64,000 nucleotides of DNA from Chrysaora quinquecirrha (GCA_014526335.1 JACTAT010000006.1:1020501-1084500), one strand, 5' to 3'. Shown: positions 22,001 through 33,410, counted from the first letter of the stretch. Notes: generated by a model from the letters alone, not told the origin. A program made the numbers and translations.

Positions 22001-24874
22001 TTGCTATGGAGAAAAGCAAACAGGCAAGGCCGGAGGGCCCAAGCCTGGAAGAGAAGCACTGCAGTATTCTGGCTGTCCTCTATCTTAGCATCAAGAAGAC
22101 AAAATCTTTTACAGAAATACCAACTTATTTATATGTACAGAGATTGACAGGATACTAATTTATTATTGACAGCACTGACATACAATAACATTATACAACC
22201 AATGACACACACATGCTATCGTTACAATTTGAAAGAGATAAGGGCACCATTTGTAGATAAATTCTCTTCGAAAGTGCCAAACTTTGCCGTTCTTTGTGTT
22301 TTGTTTCGTGAGTTTAACCTCAGATTGATGAATTTCCTTTCTCTTAGTTACATGAAGAAGATGATGCATTAAACTTATGGATGCCTGATAGATATGATGA
22401 AGAACCAACATCACCGTAAGAAGATCAATTCAATTCCATGTACCATATTCTTTCTTGCATTCCCAACCTCTCTAATATTCCCGAAGGCAGTTTTTGCAAC
22501 TTGTGAACTTATAGCTAACTGATTATTATTATTATTACCAGGTTTAAAGATATATTATCTTAAGGATTAACAGTAAGATGTCTATCCTTTGAAAAAGATC
22601 TAATTTTGATCATGTTAACTAAAGAGTTACTATCAGCTTTTCTCATTGCCGTATAACCAACAAGTTGAGGCTCATCAGGAATTTTAGACAGAAAATCGTC
22701 TATGCCTTTCTTGACAACATCCAGTGATACCCCACTCAATTCCCTAAGACGTTTGGGTAGTAGGTTGAACAGCTTTTGACCCTGGATGCAGAAACTTTCT
22801 TCTATTAGCGAACATATCTTATGCTGTCCAACAATTCTTCTGATCTGCCACTTCCTTCCATGTCGAGTATGGCTGTATGATTTGACTTCCTCATTAACGT
22901 TAGGTACGAGCCCTTCAAGAATTTTCCACACATAAATAATCCTGTAGCGTTCACGTCGTCGCCGAGGAGAGTATATTCTACAGCTCTTAAGAGCTTCCCA
23001 GTAGTTCATCTTTTGACTAAATTTGATCTTTCATATAAACGACGGTTGTAATGCATCAAGCTTTTGAATTACTTTTTGGATTCAAAGATGCAAGGTGTTT
23101 ATTTGACTTTTTAAACGCACTTTGAAATATTAATCCTTTGAAACACCATTTGGCAACATTACAAATCATTGTGCATCAAACATTTTTTGCTCAAGACAAA
23201 CATAAACTGTTTTTGAGGTTTCTCTGTTAAGGCCCATTTCCACTTCGTTCGCATTTGCTGTTCGCTAGCAAATTTGCAGTTCGCTGCTCGCTTGCAAACA
23301 GAATACAGCCTTCCTGATCAATTTTAGGCGATAAACAAAGTAAACTTTTGCGAGTTTTGCGAAAGCTTGAGCTTAACTTTCAGCGGAAAATCAAAATTGC
23401 TTCGCGTTTGCCATTTTTTGATGGCTAGCGAACAGCGAACGGCGAACGCGAACGAAGTTGAAATGGGCCTTATATCATTGCTGAGTCAGTTCTGCTTTTG
23501 AAGCAATGTTTGTGACGTGGACAAACAGTCAAACATGCTTGTAAAACGAATCTCATATGTTTGACTCTAAGGCCCTGGCCAAACGATCAAACATTGTTTG
23601 TCAACATTTGAGATTTGCTTGTCAAGCAAAACGTCCAAAACATTGTTCTTCCAACATTTTTTGCTTGCGTAAAGCAAAAATGTTTTTGAACTTTTTGCAT
23701 TCCAGGTAAAATGTTTTACCGTTTCGCCATGTGGACTGATGCTTGATGCAAGCAAATAGTTTTTTGTAACTTTTGAAAAGCATCGCAAAGCAAGTTTCGC
23801 TTGTCAAGCAATGTTTTGCGACATGGCCAAATTGAAAAACATTGTTCGTAAAGCAAATTTCCAAAGCTTGACCAGCAATGTTTGATCGTTTGGCCATAGC
23901 CAACATTTAATTTTTTGTCCAGGGCCTAATACCCACAGCAGAATTTGATCTTTGAAAAGCTGAGAGTTTATAACGTGAGGTAACTGTTTGATCTCTTCTC
24001 TTTTTCTTAGGGCTGAAGCAGCTAGAAATCTTCTCATAGCATTTGGTTGCCTTGGTTTTGTTTACTATTTATCAACATTTTATAACGAAGAAAAAGACAG
24101 TCCTGTTGTAAGTATCTATCTCAGTTCTCTTTTAATTATAACAACAATTTAATAAGAAAACGAGCCTGGGTTTTGCCCATATTTTAAGAACAAAGGGAGA
24201 ACAAAGTAAATACATTACAACTTATCTGTAGCTGTTTCGGCCGTTTAGCAGTGTCCCTAAATGGTGTCCCTAAATGTCCGTAAATGGTGTCCCCAAAAGT
24301 GTCCCTAAATGTCAATAAATGGTGTCCCTAAATGTCCCTAAATGGTGTCCCTGAAAGTGTCCCTAAATGTCCCTAATTGGTGTCTCCAGAAGTGCCCCTA
24401 AATGTCCCTAAATGGTGTCCCTAAATGTCCCTAAATGGTGTCCCTAAATGTCCCTAAATAGCATCCCTAAAATTGTCCCTAGATGTCCTTAAATGGTGTC
24501 CCTAAATGTCCTTAAATGGTGTCCCTAAAAGTCCCTAAATGGTGTCTCTAAATGGTGTCCCTAAAAGTGTCCCTAAATGGCATCCCTAAAAGTATCCCTA
24601 AATTAGTGTCCTTAGATGGGTCCATTCGGTTAATTAGGAGTGTGTCCTAAGGAAAAAAGATGGTAAGTATGTTTTAAGATGTTTCCGCTTTTCTTGGCAA
24701 TACTGAAGATTTTACAACTCAAAAGACTTTTGAATCTTATAACACTTAATTTTGTTTCAGGTTCCTACATTATACCCGTTCGATAATCTCTATCTTGAAA
24801 ATGGCGGAGACCCGACTAAAGATCCAAGCACGCAACCGCCAAAGAGAATTCCAAGATCTTGCTATGGATGGTAA
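19031..24874 (+). CDS. NDUFB8: NADH dehydrogenase (ubiquinone) 1 beta subcomplex subunit 8, mitochondrial
   Basis: An accessory subunit of respiratory complex I in the inner mitochondrial membrane. Five exons with consistent phases (19031-19121, 19684-19877, 22348-22415, 24011-24107, 24761-24874) give 187 residues; human NDUFB8 has 186. The N-terminus MAAKLARFLQRSSLPARR is an Arg-rich presequence. The second exon has IPDYPNLPRRSYQLRDP and KYWDQQDRRNFGEP, the signature of the family. Exon 4 supplies the membrane span (LLIAFGCLGFVYYL). Exon 5 has LYPFDNLYLENGGDPTKDP, matching the conserved PYNNLYLERGGDPSKEP of the family. A tandem acceptor CAGCATCAG at 19681-19689 keeps frame at either AG. Intron 2 holds a 1.1-kb TA-flanked element; intron 3 holds a LINE fragment and two MITEs. 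Confidence 0.95.
19950..21200. repeat. interspersed repeat disrupted by the 20004-21080 element; paralogue at 57075-57210
   Basis: Flanking both sides of the inserted element is sequence that aligns to 57075-57210. Shared words include TTTCTGACAC, GACATGATA, GATCCGTCTC versus GCTCCGTCTC, and TCGGGCAATGAGAAAT. The 57-kb copy lacks the insertion. I do not recognise the host repeat. Confidence 0.75.
20004..21080. mobile_element. 1,077-bp TA-flanked element with about 280-bp inverted repeats (CACTTAGGGTAC)
   Basis: The left arm starts CACTTAGGGTACAAAAGT and the right arm ends with the exact inverse. The arms pair nearly perfectly for over 230 bp and imperfectly to about 280 bp. TA lies at 20002-20003 and 21081-21082, and an unoccupied paralogue at 57 kb supports a TA target. 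The middle 0.5 kb is non-coding. A non-autonomous Tc1/mariner-like or CAC-type element; class is inferred. Confidence 0.85.
22523..23009 (-). pseudogene. 5'-truncated non-LTR retrotransposon (CR1/L2-like) ORF2 3' end
   Basis: A 149-residue minus-strand ORF (22560-23009) reads RRRRERYRIIYVWKILEGLVPN, then LFNLLPKRLRELSGV, DDFLSKIPDEPQLVGY. This is the typical tail following reverse transcriptase in many invertebrate LINE ORF2 proteins. On the minus strand it ends in a TAATAATAATAATAATCAG-type tail (22523-22541), as CR1/L2-type elements end in short tandem repeats. It lies antisense in NDUFB8 intron 3. The endonuclease and catalytic RT domains are absent, so it is a dead 5'-truncated insertion. 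Confidence 0.75.
23231..23469. mobile_element. 239-bp inverted-repeat MITE, TIR GGCCCATTTCCACTTCGTTCGC
   Basis: Ends GGCCCATTTC and GAAATGGGCC are inverted. Both arms are crowded with GTTCGC or GCGAAC. Flanking TTA/TAA trinucleotides fit a TWA target duplication of the PIF/Harbinger group, offset by one base on one side. Confidence 0.65.
23571..23926. mobile_element. 356-bp PIF/Harbinger-like MITE (GGCCCTGGCCAAACG family)
   Basis: GGCCCTGGCCAAACGATC at the left and CCAGGGCC at the right, flanked by TAA on both sides (23568-23570, 23927-23929). Inside, CAAACATTG and its complement recur, with CGTTTGGCCA near the right end. Related copies occur at 25931, 27309, 45050, 57933 and 58780. TWA duplication supports PIF/Harbinger. 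Confidence 0.8.
24232..24625. repeat. minisatellite of GTGTCCCTAAAT units
   Basis: Nearly 400 bp of degenerate tandem copies of TGTCCCTAAA(T/A)G with short and long spacing variants. It lies in NDUFB8 intron 4, just before the last exon. Confidence 0.95.
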
Positions 24875-25027
24875 ATGTAAATAGCTTTCAATATTAAAAA
24901 CTATGCTGCTTCTTACTTTTAAATGAATAGAAATGTTAAAATCATTCTTAAGTGCGTGGAATGTTTGATCATATTTTTCTGCTATATTCTTGGTGTCTTT
25001 TCTCTAATTTTCTCGGAAAAAGTGTTT

Positions 25028-25345
25028 CCAGCGTATGGCCTGCCCGTTTTGGTCGATGAAATACAGCTTTGCAACGAGGCTGGCCCGTCTGGGTCGATAT
25101 AATCGGCTAAGCATGGAGGTTTGCCAGTTTCGGTCGAGAAAACCCGGCTAAACAACAAGGCTGGTCCGTCTGGGTCGAGTTATGTCGGCTTAGCATCGAG
25201 ACTGGCCCGTTTCGGTCAAGAACACCAGGCTAAGCATCGAGGCTAATCCGTCTGGGTCCAGTCATGCGGGCTAAGCATCGTGTCTGACCCGTCTGGGTCG
25301 AGGAATGCCCGATACGCATCGAGGCTGGCCCGGCTAAGCATCGAG
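25028..25345. repeat. 41-bp minisatellite, about 7.5 copies
   Basis: Each unit carries TGGCCCGTCTGGGTCGA, then GGCTAAGCATCGAGGC. It starts about 150 bp beyond the NDUFB8 stop and is far more GC-rich than its surroundings. Confidence 0.9.
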
Positions 25346-26756
25346 GTTACTGCAGTTGCATGCTGCGAGCCAAAAATGTCGACGACCTTGTGCTGAGATT
25401 TTGCCATGAATCAGTAATGGAACTTGAGTAACACAACCGCTTTGATTTAAAATTTGCATCGCATTTCATAATTCGTTACCTAAAAATTCTATTTTTACGA
25501 AAAGCTATAAAAAATAAATCTTGGTATGGTATTATTTATAATTTTTTGGAGAATGCGTGAGAATTTATGTCGCGACAGATAAGAAGCCCCATTCTTCTAA
25601 AATTCTCTCTAAGATGACATACACCACAAACATACAGTCTATCTTACCCATCTAACCAAGCAGCCAAAGCATTCAACTCTATGCGAGTCCATGACGATTG
25701 TAATTACAAATGTGGTCTAACTTCATCAATGCGAGAATCATTGCCAAAGAAATAAGAACATTCACCTCAATGCAAATCGTGTTATGCCTTTTGAGACACT
25801 TCCAACCAGTTATTGCCTTGGTGAGAATGATGCAGGAACGAGGATTTTATTATGTGATTCGTTGACGTAAACATTCATGTCTCTCACTAGAAAAGAATGA
25901 TGGAAAGATTTACGGTGCGTTCATTTCTTAGGCTCTGGCCAAACGATCAAACATTGTTGTTCAAACATTTTAAATTTGCCTTACAACAAATGTTTGACCG
26001 TTTGGCCACGTCCAAAAACATTGCTTGACAAGCAAAAGTGATAAAATTTGTGGCGTGATGTTTTTGAGGAAGTTCACAAACATTTTTTGCTTGACGCAAA
26101 CTAAAAAGGTTGGACGGGCAATGTTTTGGGACGTAGCCGGACCAAAACTTTAGAACTCCATTATTTGAGATTTTTTACCTAATTAACTTTTCACCGAATT
26201 CTGCGAAAATCCTATTTCTATCTGGTGTGTCGTCTGCAGCAAAGTGTACAGTAACGCACAGATCAATTGTAAAGACGCAGGCAATACAACAACAAGATCG
26301 ATAAATAGGTGTATATGTGTATTCAACATTATACAGACCAATTACTGTCATCAATATGTTCATCATAAAAACTTCTAGTACTTGAAATCTGACAATTTCA
26401 AGAAACTTCCAGGAATTTTTGTTTCTTATGAAATGACAGTGTCTGATGTTTATCTTACTCTAGTGAACAATAACTGACGCTCATTATGGTTCTTTTTTGA
26501 TACATCTCGTTTGCACGGTACCCTTTCAGCAATAAGAAGATAAGATGAGGGAAATCAAGGAAAATCAATTCAACAGTGAAAGATTCTCCATACCTGTTTC
26601 ACTCCACATTTCATCTCCATAAGCAGCTTTCCTTATTTCATTTCTTTTGTCAAGATCTTCATAATGCCATATTAATACCACTGAAAACAATAGAACGAAA
26701 ATTTGTGCTTAATTATGTACCAGGACATCGCTCTGCAAAAAGCAGGAGTGCAAATT
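25346..26756. other. non-coding stretch, no gene seen
   Basis: Holds a damaged copy of the GGCCCTGGCCAAACG MITE from 25931 (preceded by TTA) to about 26143. Otherwise AT-rich without recognisable coding or repeat structure. Confidence 0.45.
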
Positions 26757-26821
26757 AGTTAGTTAATTAGGTAGTTAGTTAGTTAGTTGATTGATTAGTT
26801 AGCTGGATAGATAGTCATTCA

Positions 26822-26863
<42 letters not shown>

Positions 26864-27046
26864 AAGTCAGTCAGTCAGTCAGTCAGTCAGTCAGTCAGTC
26901 AGTCAGTCAGTCAGTCAGTCAGTCAGTCAGTCAGTCAGTCAGCCAGCCAGCCAGCAAGTCAGTCAGTCAGTCAGTCAGTCAGTCAGTCAGTCAGTCAGTC
27001 AGTCAGTCAGTCAGTCAGTCAGTCAGCCAGTCAGTCAGTCGTTCGG
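26757..27046. repeat. compound tetranucleotide microsatellite (TTAG/AGCC/AGTC)n
   Basis: TTAG-rich at the left, then blocks of AGCC and long AGTC runs with a second AGCC block. The blocks share a 4-bp register, so the variants probably arose by slippage of one ancestral tract. Confidence 0.95.
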
Positions 27047-27308
27047 TATTCTAACCATGTTTATAACCACTGTAACTACATAGATGTTGCAAATAAAACT
27101 GGATATTTACATCGTGTTAGAGGTCCAATGTCAGTTAGAAATATTCCAACTGGTTTCGAGTATTTCATTCTCGTTTCTAATCCTTGTACAAGACGATGGG
27201 CGACTTGGTCGTATTTGCCATCTTTTATACTGTATATGCCAAGCTCATAAACACCTTCAAAGAAAAGACATCTTTAAAATGAAGCTTCTAAAATATCATT
27301 CAATCTAA

Positions 27309-27820
27309 GGTCCTGGCCAATGTATCATTGTTACTCATATTTGCTTTACAATCAATTTTTGGCCGTTCGGCTACACCATCCCATCTTTGTCAATGAACAG
27401 AATTCGCTTAGCCATGTTTGTAACCAACTTCGACAACAATTTCGAAGTGAGTGAGCCGAAGGGTGAAACGATCTAACATTTTGTTACACAGACCATTAAC
27501 AAATTGCATATCTTTGCCTATAACTATTGGATAGTTTAGCCAGAGCCTAGCATTTAAATCATAATTTATATCCTGCTTAGGGAAATCTTAATACATGTAT
27601 TAATTAATATTATGTATAATAATAACTATTCTAGTTAAAGGAGGGTTAACTCTATGAAAAGAAACTTTCTAGAGTCTCTAGAAGGGGCATCTGCTTTTGC
27701 CTGGAGTTTATATTCCGTATAACAAGTTAAAGTCAATTCCTCAAAACAACCAAATTGGCCACATCAAAAGCATGGCTCGTAAAACAGTTTTTGCTTGATA
27801 ACTAATAATAATAATGAATG

Positions 27821-27870
<50 letters not shown>

Positions 27871-28014
27871 TAATAATAATGAATGTTTTGGAAGTTTTTC
27901 AAAATATTGCTGAAGGGATTCTGCTTGTCAAACAATGTTTTGCGACGTAGCCAAACGGTCAAACATCAAAATCTCGAATGTTTTACAAATAATGTTTGAC
28001 GTTTGGCCAGGACT
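27309..28014. mobile_element. one or two GGCCCTGGCCAAACG-family MITEs interrupted by an (AAT)n tract
   Basis: 27309-27547 starts GGTCCTGGCC after TAA and ends CCAGAGCC before TAG. A second right half ends CGTTTGGCCAGGAC near 28012. Between them lies (AAT)n at 27803-27892. Exact borders of the second copy are unclear. Confidence 0.55.
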
Positions 28015-29063
28015 TAAGGCTCAAGGGTAATGTCGGAAGCTTAAAAAACCTTGAAGGCTCGAGTCAAATCAACTATGTGAATGACCTTCATGAAAACATG
28101 TATTACAAAACAATTTACCTGGTTTTTCAGGAAATTGAAGCTCGTACCATGGACATCTGTGCATAATAAGGTTTGTCTGTAAGAAAAATATCTGCACTAA
28201 TTTTTCTGAGGGAAGCAAGTTTAGCCTTCGGGTTCGTTTCTACGAGGCGGGCTGGCAAGCTTCTGAGCTTGCTCGCTTCCAGCCAGCTGTGTTTTTATGA
28301 TTGATTCACAAATGCACACTTATGTTTATAAGCCAGACACTTTGGTTCTCGGATGACGATAAGCTAGCTGGCGAATGGGCCAGTCCGCCTGATTTAAACA
28401 GGTCATATAACAAATGTAAAAAGGGTACAATGCAACTCAGAGATGTGGATGTCATACCAAAGAGGTCTGTCGAAACCGTTAACAAGACAGAACGACGGTT
28501 TGCCGGGGGGGGGGGGGACTTTATTATTCAAAATCACCAAAGTCTACCTTTGTACTGATTATTGAAAAATAATGAAATTTTGGACTCACGTATAGCTACA
28601 ACTTAAACTTCTGGATCAGTCGTCCAGGTTTCCAAAAAGGCCTATGTCTACCTTTTAATTTATTACCCATTTATAGAAAATAATGAAATGTTGGACCTAC
28701 GAATTGCAAAAGCTCATATTGGACCATTCTGACCGCAATCAGAGCAACTGTGGTGACTCTGCACTTGGCGCTCATATCAAAAGGGGGGTAACTCTAATTG
28801 GGAAGGAATTGGGAAGAAGAAGAAAGAATGGGAGAATGGAAATACCAATGAAGAAGAACGAAAGAAAAACGAAAACAAAGAAGAAGAAGAAGGAAACGAA
28901 ACAGAAGGAAAAAAAGGAGACAAAGGGGACAAAGAAAAAGGGAAGAAATGAAAAAGAAGAAGAAAGAACTGGAGGCAGAAATGACAATGACGAAACATGA
29001 ATGAAGAAGAAAGCAAAGAAAAAGAACAAAAGAAGAAGAAAAACAAACAGAAGGAAAAGATGA
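28015..29063. other. non-coding stretch with a polypurine tract, no gene seen
   Basis: A run of twelve or so G at about 28503-28516. From about 28790 to 29260 the plus strand is strongly purine-rich (AAGAAG/GAAAAC words), which produces spurious Lys-rich and Phe-rich ORFs. No gene recognised. Confidence 0.5.
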
Positions 29064-29143
29064 TAGCTTGCGTGCAGACTCAACTCTTTCTCATCAAGAG
29101 TGTACACTTTTGATGAGAAAGAGTTGAGTCTGCACGCAGGCTA
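29064..29143. mobile_element. 80-bp palindromic mini-element (TAGCCTGYGTRC family)
   Basis: TAGCTTGCGTGCAGACTC and GAGTCTGCACGCAGGCTA are inverted ends. The arms continue CAACTCTTTCTCATCAA and its inverse, leaving a loop of about 14 bases. The target duplication is not clear because the flank is purine-rich. Confidence 0.65.
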
Positions 29144-29798
29144 AAAGAAGAAGGATATGAGAGGAGACAAAGAAGAGGCAAGGAATAAGAAAGAAGAAGA
29201 AAGATTGGAAAATGCATGTTGAAAATGCAGAACGACTGCTGACCAATGAAAAAACTGACAAAAATGATGACAGCAATTACGACTGTCAGCTTACCTGGTT
29301 GCGAAGCATCGGTTTAACTTTATTGAAGTATGCTTCCTTTAGAGAACTGTCAGAACTCAAGGCATTCTGAACATTGCTGCGGTGGGCATGAGAATCTAGA
29401 GGGTGTAAAAAGTAAACTTTACCAACGAAGAATAAAGCACACATGAGGCAAACGCGCAACTATCGAGGGGGTTTCCAAGGACATGCTCCTCTGGGCTCCG
29501 ATGAAATGTTGTGTTTTCTAAGAGACCTGGCTAAACTACTGTAGGAGACATGTCGCATTGTCGCGTGTGACTTCTTCCTTCGATTTCTCCCAGTTTGGCC
29601 ACCTCGGGAACCGTGTAGCGTGCGACAAGCTTTGTGGCGAGAGACGCGCAAATGTTTCTGGGAGAGAATACAGAAACTTTGTGTGTCTCCGCAACTCTGG
29701 GGACATGTTGTTCGCTTGTAACTCGAATGTTTAGCCACGTCCGGAGACTCGCCCAATACAATGTCGCGCGCGACTTGTCTCCTATTTTAGCCTTGAAG
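29144..29798. other. non-coding stretch, no gene seen
   Basis: End of the purine-rich tract, then unremarkable sequence with short ORFs on both strands and no recognisable features. Confidence 0.4.
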
Positions 29799-29970
29799 GT
29801 GCTGTGGCGTTGCGGTGTAATCCAGCTTTATTGTGGTGTCAGGAGCTCAGTGTGATCAGGGTTCGAGCCCAGCCGCGGTAGCGTCACAGCAACGGTTGAG
29901 GTCTCGATGAGTTAAACCAACTACTGAGATCCTAGCGACTGTGACACCATTTCATCTTCGCCCTTCACCT
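29799..29970 (+). repeat. tRNA-derived SINE, copy 1
   Basis: Starts GGTGCTGTGGCGTTGCGG and carries a B box GGTTCGAGCCC at 29860-29870. It continues CGGTAGCGTCACAGC, GGTCTCGATGAGTT, ACTACTGAGATCCTAGCGA and ends TTCGCCCTTCACC. Three other copies (31446, 52776, 62274) share the same order of blocks. Confidence 0.75.
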
Positions 29971-31445
29971 TAGCCACAGCTTAAGCTAGCATCTCTACGT
30001 AAAGGCTTCACCGAACAACCTCCCAAATAAATAACAAGAGATAACTTTGACGTTTACCATATTTCCACAGCGTAACGACTTCATTCAATGCACCCAGCTC
30101 AGTGAACCAATACCACAGTGGGACTGCATGTGCACTGTATTGTTTGTCTGTAGCAATCTTCAGCTCTTTATAAGCATCTGAAAATGAAAGTAAATAATTA
30201 GTATCTTTCATCCACTACACGTGTTTTCATAATCGTTATAAGAAAAAAAAGGGGGAAATTTTGGTGACTTTTTTGCTATCTTCAAAACTATTTGAGATAC
30301 ACACAAGCAAGGTTCGTCATCACCGTGAAGCCTTGGCTTGCTAAGGGTAGGGGCGTGATAGGTCGGTGAAAAACCGCTTTCAAAATTAGAAACACCAGGC
30401 TGGAATTTGGGTCGATTTTTCGCTATCTCTGAAACTATGTTATATATGCACAAGCAAAATTCACTAGCGTGAGCCCCATGCCCGGACACGCATATAAAAC
30501 ATGTTTTTGAGAAGGTTAGGGGCGTGATAAGTCGATGAAAACCGCTTCCAAAATTAGAAACACCAGGCTGAAATTTGGGTCAATTTTTGCTATCTCTGAA
30601 ACTATGTTATATATGCACAAGCAAAATTCACTAGCGTGAGCCCCATGCCCGGACACGCATATTTAAACATCTTTTGAGAAGGTTAGGGGGGTGATAAGGT
30701 AGCGAAAAATCGCTTCGAAAAAGACACAGGCAGGTCGAACTCGAAGCCAAGTCAAGTGTTCTAGAAGACTTAATTGAACCAACTTACTAACTCGCTAACT
30801 GGTAGAACACTTAAATGCTAGGCCCTTTAGCTTTCTATGTAAAATGTGCAAAGTTATTAAGCATCTTTTTCTCTGTTTTATGTTTTAATAATTAAGACTC
30901 AAACAAAAGCTTTGATTTTGCTCATTCTGGGGCGAATTTAGAAAATTTATACCTGTACTATTTATTGATTACTAATTTTCCTCAGTCGATGTTAACTGCG
31001 TTTGTAAACTCATAATTTCCATCTCACTAGAACTATTAATTGCTTAAGCTGGAAAATTTGTCTTCCTCGAGAAATAATGAGCAAAGTAATATTAAGTAAT
31101 ATTGAAAACGTAAATGCTATTAAGAAGCGGGACGTTTTAACAATTTAATGAGCCAAAATGTGCAAAACATTACGTTGAGTGTACAGAGACGTTTGCACTC
31201 TGAGTCGCGAAAGGGCCAGATGGCTTGTATTGACGTTTGGTGTGCGCTTAGAATTTTTAGAGCTTCGATTATCTGACATGTCAGGGATGGATAATAATAA
31301 TCCTTCAAACTGAAGTTTGGAAATTAAAGGTTGATTTTTCACACAAACGCTCATGTTTGAAAAGTCTTGTTCATCGAAGAATAAAGAAGAAGAGTTTCAA
31401 AAGGTAAGGGATCTGGAACTTGTATAGGCCACTTGTATATTCAAG
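29971..31445. other. intergenic stretch with a roughly 170-bp tandem repeat
   Basis: 30250-30715 contains about three diverged units of 165-175 bp carrying TTGCTATCTCTGAAACTATG, CACAAGCAAAATTCACTAGC and AGAAGGTTAGGGGCGTGATA. The rest is AT-rich with no gene recognised. Confidence 0.6.
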
Positions 31446-31572
31446 CGGGCTCGTTGTTCGAGCCCAAGCTACGGTAGCGTCACAGCCAGAGTCGATGTTT
31501 CGATTGGTTTACCTACTACTGAGATCTTAGCGACGGGCGCTTAATATACATTTCATCTACACCTTCACCGCT
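31446..31572 (+). repeat. tRNA-derived SINE, copy 2, 5'-truncated
   Basis: Contains GTTCGAGCCC, CGGTAGCGTCACAGCC, CTACTACTGAGATCTTAGCG and a TTCATCTACACCTTCACC end. The A-box half is missing. Confidence 0.6.
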
Positions 31573-31979
31573 GACAAACCTTTCGCCGTATTTCCTTAAA
31601 TTAAAGCTAATGTTATTTTCAACACTACTCTCTATTCATCACCCCCATTTGAAAAAATAAGTTCCTATTCGCTAACGTTTTCCTTCCTTTGGTTGACTGT
31701 TTAAGGGAAAAGAACGAGTAAATAATGACAATCTTTTTTCGCAAAGGGTTGATATCTTGAAAATTAAAAAAAAGATTTAATTGGTTATTTTTAATAAACG
31801 CCTGAGGCGATCTGAGAGGCAGTCTATTTGAAGCCCCTCTCCAAAAAGCGCCCTCTGGAGATCTAAAAACAATAAATTAACTTAACAGGCGTTAATTTGG
31901 GAAATACAGTTTAACTTGACTGCTTAAATAAATATACTTTTTTTGAGGGGATCTTGAAAAAAATTGTCTTCTCTCACAG

Positions 31980-33410
31980 ATGAACATATCAGATTCGCCA
32001 AAAATTCACAGGTCCAGCTCACACATCAAAAACAGAGAGCTTGCTCAGGAAGTAGAAGGTCTAACGATTCACGGCCCGTCAAGAATCGTATCGGCAAGCA
32101 CCAAATGGCGGAAGTTAATATGGACAGTGCTGCTTCTTAGCTCAGTAGCTTTCTTAATCAGTACGTTTGTTAAGACCATAACAAAGCATCTTAACAGAGA
32201 TATTTATGTCAAGGAAGTCAGAAAGAAGCATAGCTCCCTTGCACTACCAGCAATGACTTTCTGCAACACAAACATGCCTAACATGCCTCAAGACCCACCT
32301 CCTAAACCGCAATACCTGCCAGAGAACTGCTCGATGCTGGATGACAGGTATTTTGAAAACAAAATCAATAAGAAATACTTCGAAATGGCTTGTAAACTAT
32401 TCCTGGCGAATTACTCCAAAGGCAATATCAAAATGGTCGGTTCGAGTAACTATTGGCCTAAAGATAATCGATTCCCAACCAACTTTGTGTTTTTACCCAG
32501 CGCATGGCCATGCTTTACAATGAATAGATATTCCACCTTGAAGCAGCATTGGGGAGGAGAGAAACACGGCCTAAGGATGGTTCTTTATTATGATGAAAAT
32601 GAGTACAGTGGTACAAAATACAGCAATGAGCCGCTTGATGATGACAGACAGGGGCTTTACCTGGATTTCCATGACCCCAAAGAGCACATGCGCCTACTAA
32701 CTGGGATTAATCTGTCCCCTGGGTACCACACTCATATCCGAGTCCGGAGGATAGTAAAGAAACGATTGCCGAGCCCCTTCAGATCGAACTGTGTCAAGGA
32801 CGGTGAGGAGGGGTATCAATCGCTTATAACAGGCAAACATGTCATCGAGAATTGCTTCTTTTCATGCCTATATATTAAATTGTATAATGCCTGTGGGTAT
32901 GTGCATTATTCACTGCGGCCTTTCATGCCAAATGATAAGTATCCAAATTATGGCAATTTCAAGTCAGATAAGGAATACACTCTTTGCGTTGAAAATTTCT
33001 TTCGCAACCACTTCGATCACAAAAAGTGCGATTGCAGGCAACCATGCTACGAAGAGATTTACGAGACCAAAGCAACTCGAAACCCATGGCCACAGTCTTG
33101 GCAAGCCGAAATGATTTCGCCTGTTTTGGCCGCAGTTACGGGCGAAAATGGCCGAAACTACAGTATCGACGAGATAAAGCGAAAGCTGATAAAAATCAGT
33201 GTTTATTACGATGAATTAACGGAGATTATTTACGAAGAAAAAGAGCTGTATGGATATTTGAATATTTTAAGTGATGTTGGCGGACAGATGGGGTTGCTTC
33301 TCGGAGCATCTTACATATCATTAGTTGAAATTGTCGTTCTTCTTATGGGAATGATTGCCGCTCGATGTTTCAAGAAACGAGAAAACACTCAAATAACTAC
33401 TGATGATTGA
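31980..33410 (+). CDS. DEG/ENaC family sodium channel subunit (ASIC-like)
   Basis: A 476-residue channel subunit, close to the usual family length, of the degenerin/epithelial sodium channel family: trimeric, amiloride-type cation channels in the plasma membrane. Visible features in order: cytosolic HG gating motif (IHGPSRI, residues 30-36), TM1 (about 46-67), LALPAMTFCNTN (87-98) starting the extracellular domain, a Cys-rich stretch with CDCRQPC (350-356), and NILSDVGGQMGLLLGAS (428-444) leading into TM2 with the GAS selectivity filter (442-444). The C-terminal tail is short. The ATG immediately follows TTCTCTCACAG, a good splice acceptor, so an intron in the 5' UTR or an upstream coding exon is possible. 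Gating stimulus cannot be told; cnidarian relatives include peptide-gated and acid-sensing members. Confidence 0.92.
   Translation: MNISDSPKIHRSSSHIKNRELAQEVEGLTIHGPSRIVSASTKWRKLIWTVLLLSSVAFLISTFVKTITKHLNRDIYVKEVRKKHSSLALPAMTFCNTNMPNMPQDPPPKPQYLPENCSMLDDRYFENKINKKYFEMACKLFLANYSKGNIKMVGSSNYWPKDNRFPTNFVFLPSAWPCFTMNRYSTLKQHWGGEKHGLRMVLYYDENEYSGTKYSNEPLDDDRQGLYLDFHDPKEHMRLLTGINLSPGYHTHIRVRRIVKKRLPSPFRSNCVKDGEEGYQSLITGKHVIENCFFSCLYIKLYNACGYVHYSLRPFMPNDKYPNYGNFKSDKEYTLCVENFFRNHFDHKKCDCRQPCYEEIYETKATRNPWPQSWQAEMISPVLAAVTGENGRNYSIDEIKRKLIKISVYYDELTEIIYEEKELYGYLNILSDVGGQMGLLLGASYISLVEIVVLLMGMIAARCFKKRENTQITTDD

Noticed and set aside
24232..25345. Regularly spaced repeats resembling a CRISPR array
   Set aside because: Direct minisatellites without unique spacers, in a eukaryotic intron and 3' flank.
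28772..29107. Phe/Ser-rich and Lys-rich ORFs on both strands
   Set aside because: Products of the polypurine/polypyrimidine tract, not conserved coding sequence.
29860..29870. Possible functional tRNA gene from the B box GGTTCGAGCCC
   Set aside because: Four copies share the same non-tRNA extension and do not fold into a full cloverleaf; better explained as a SINE.
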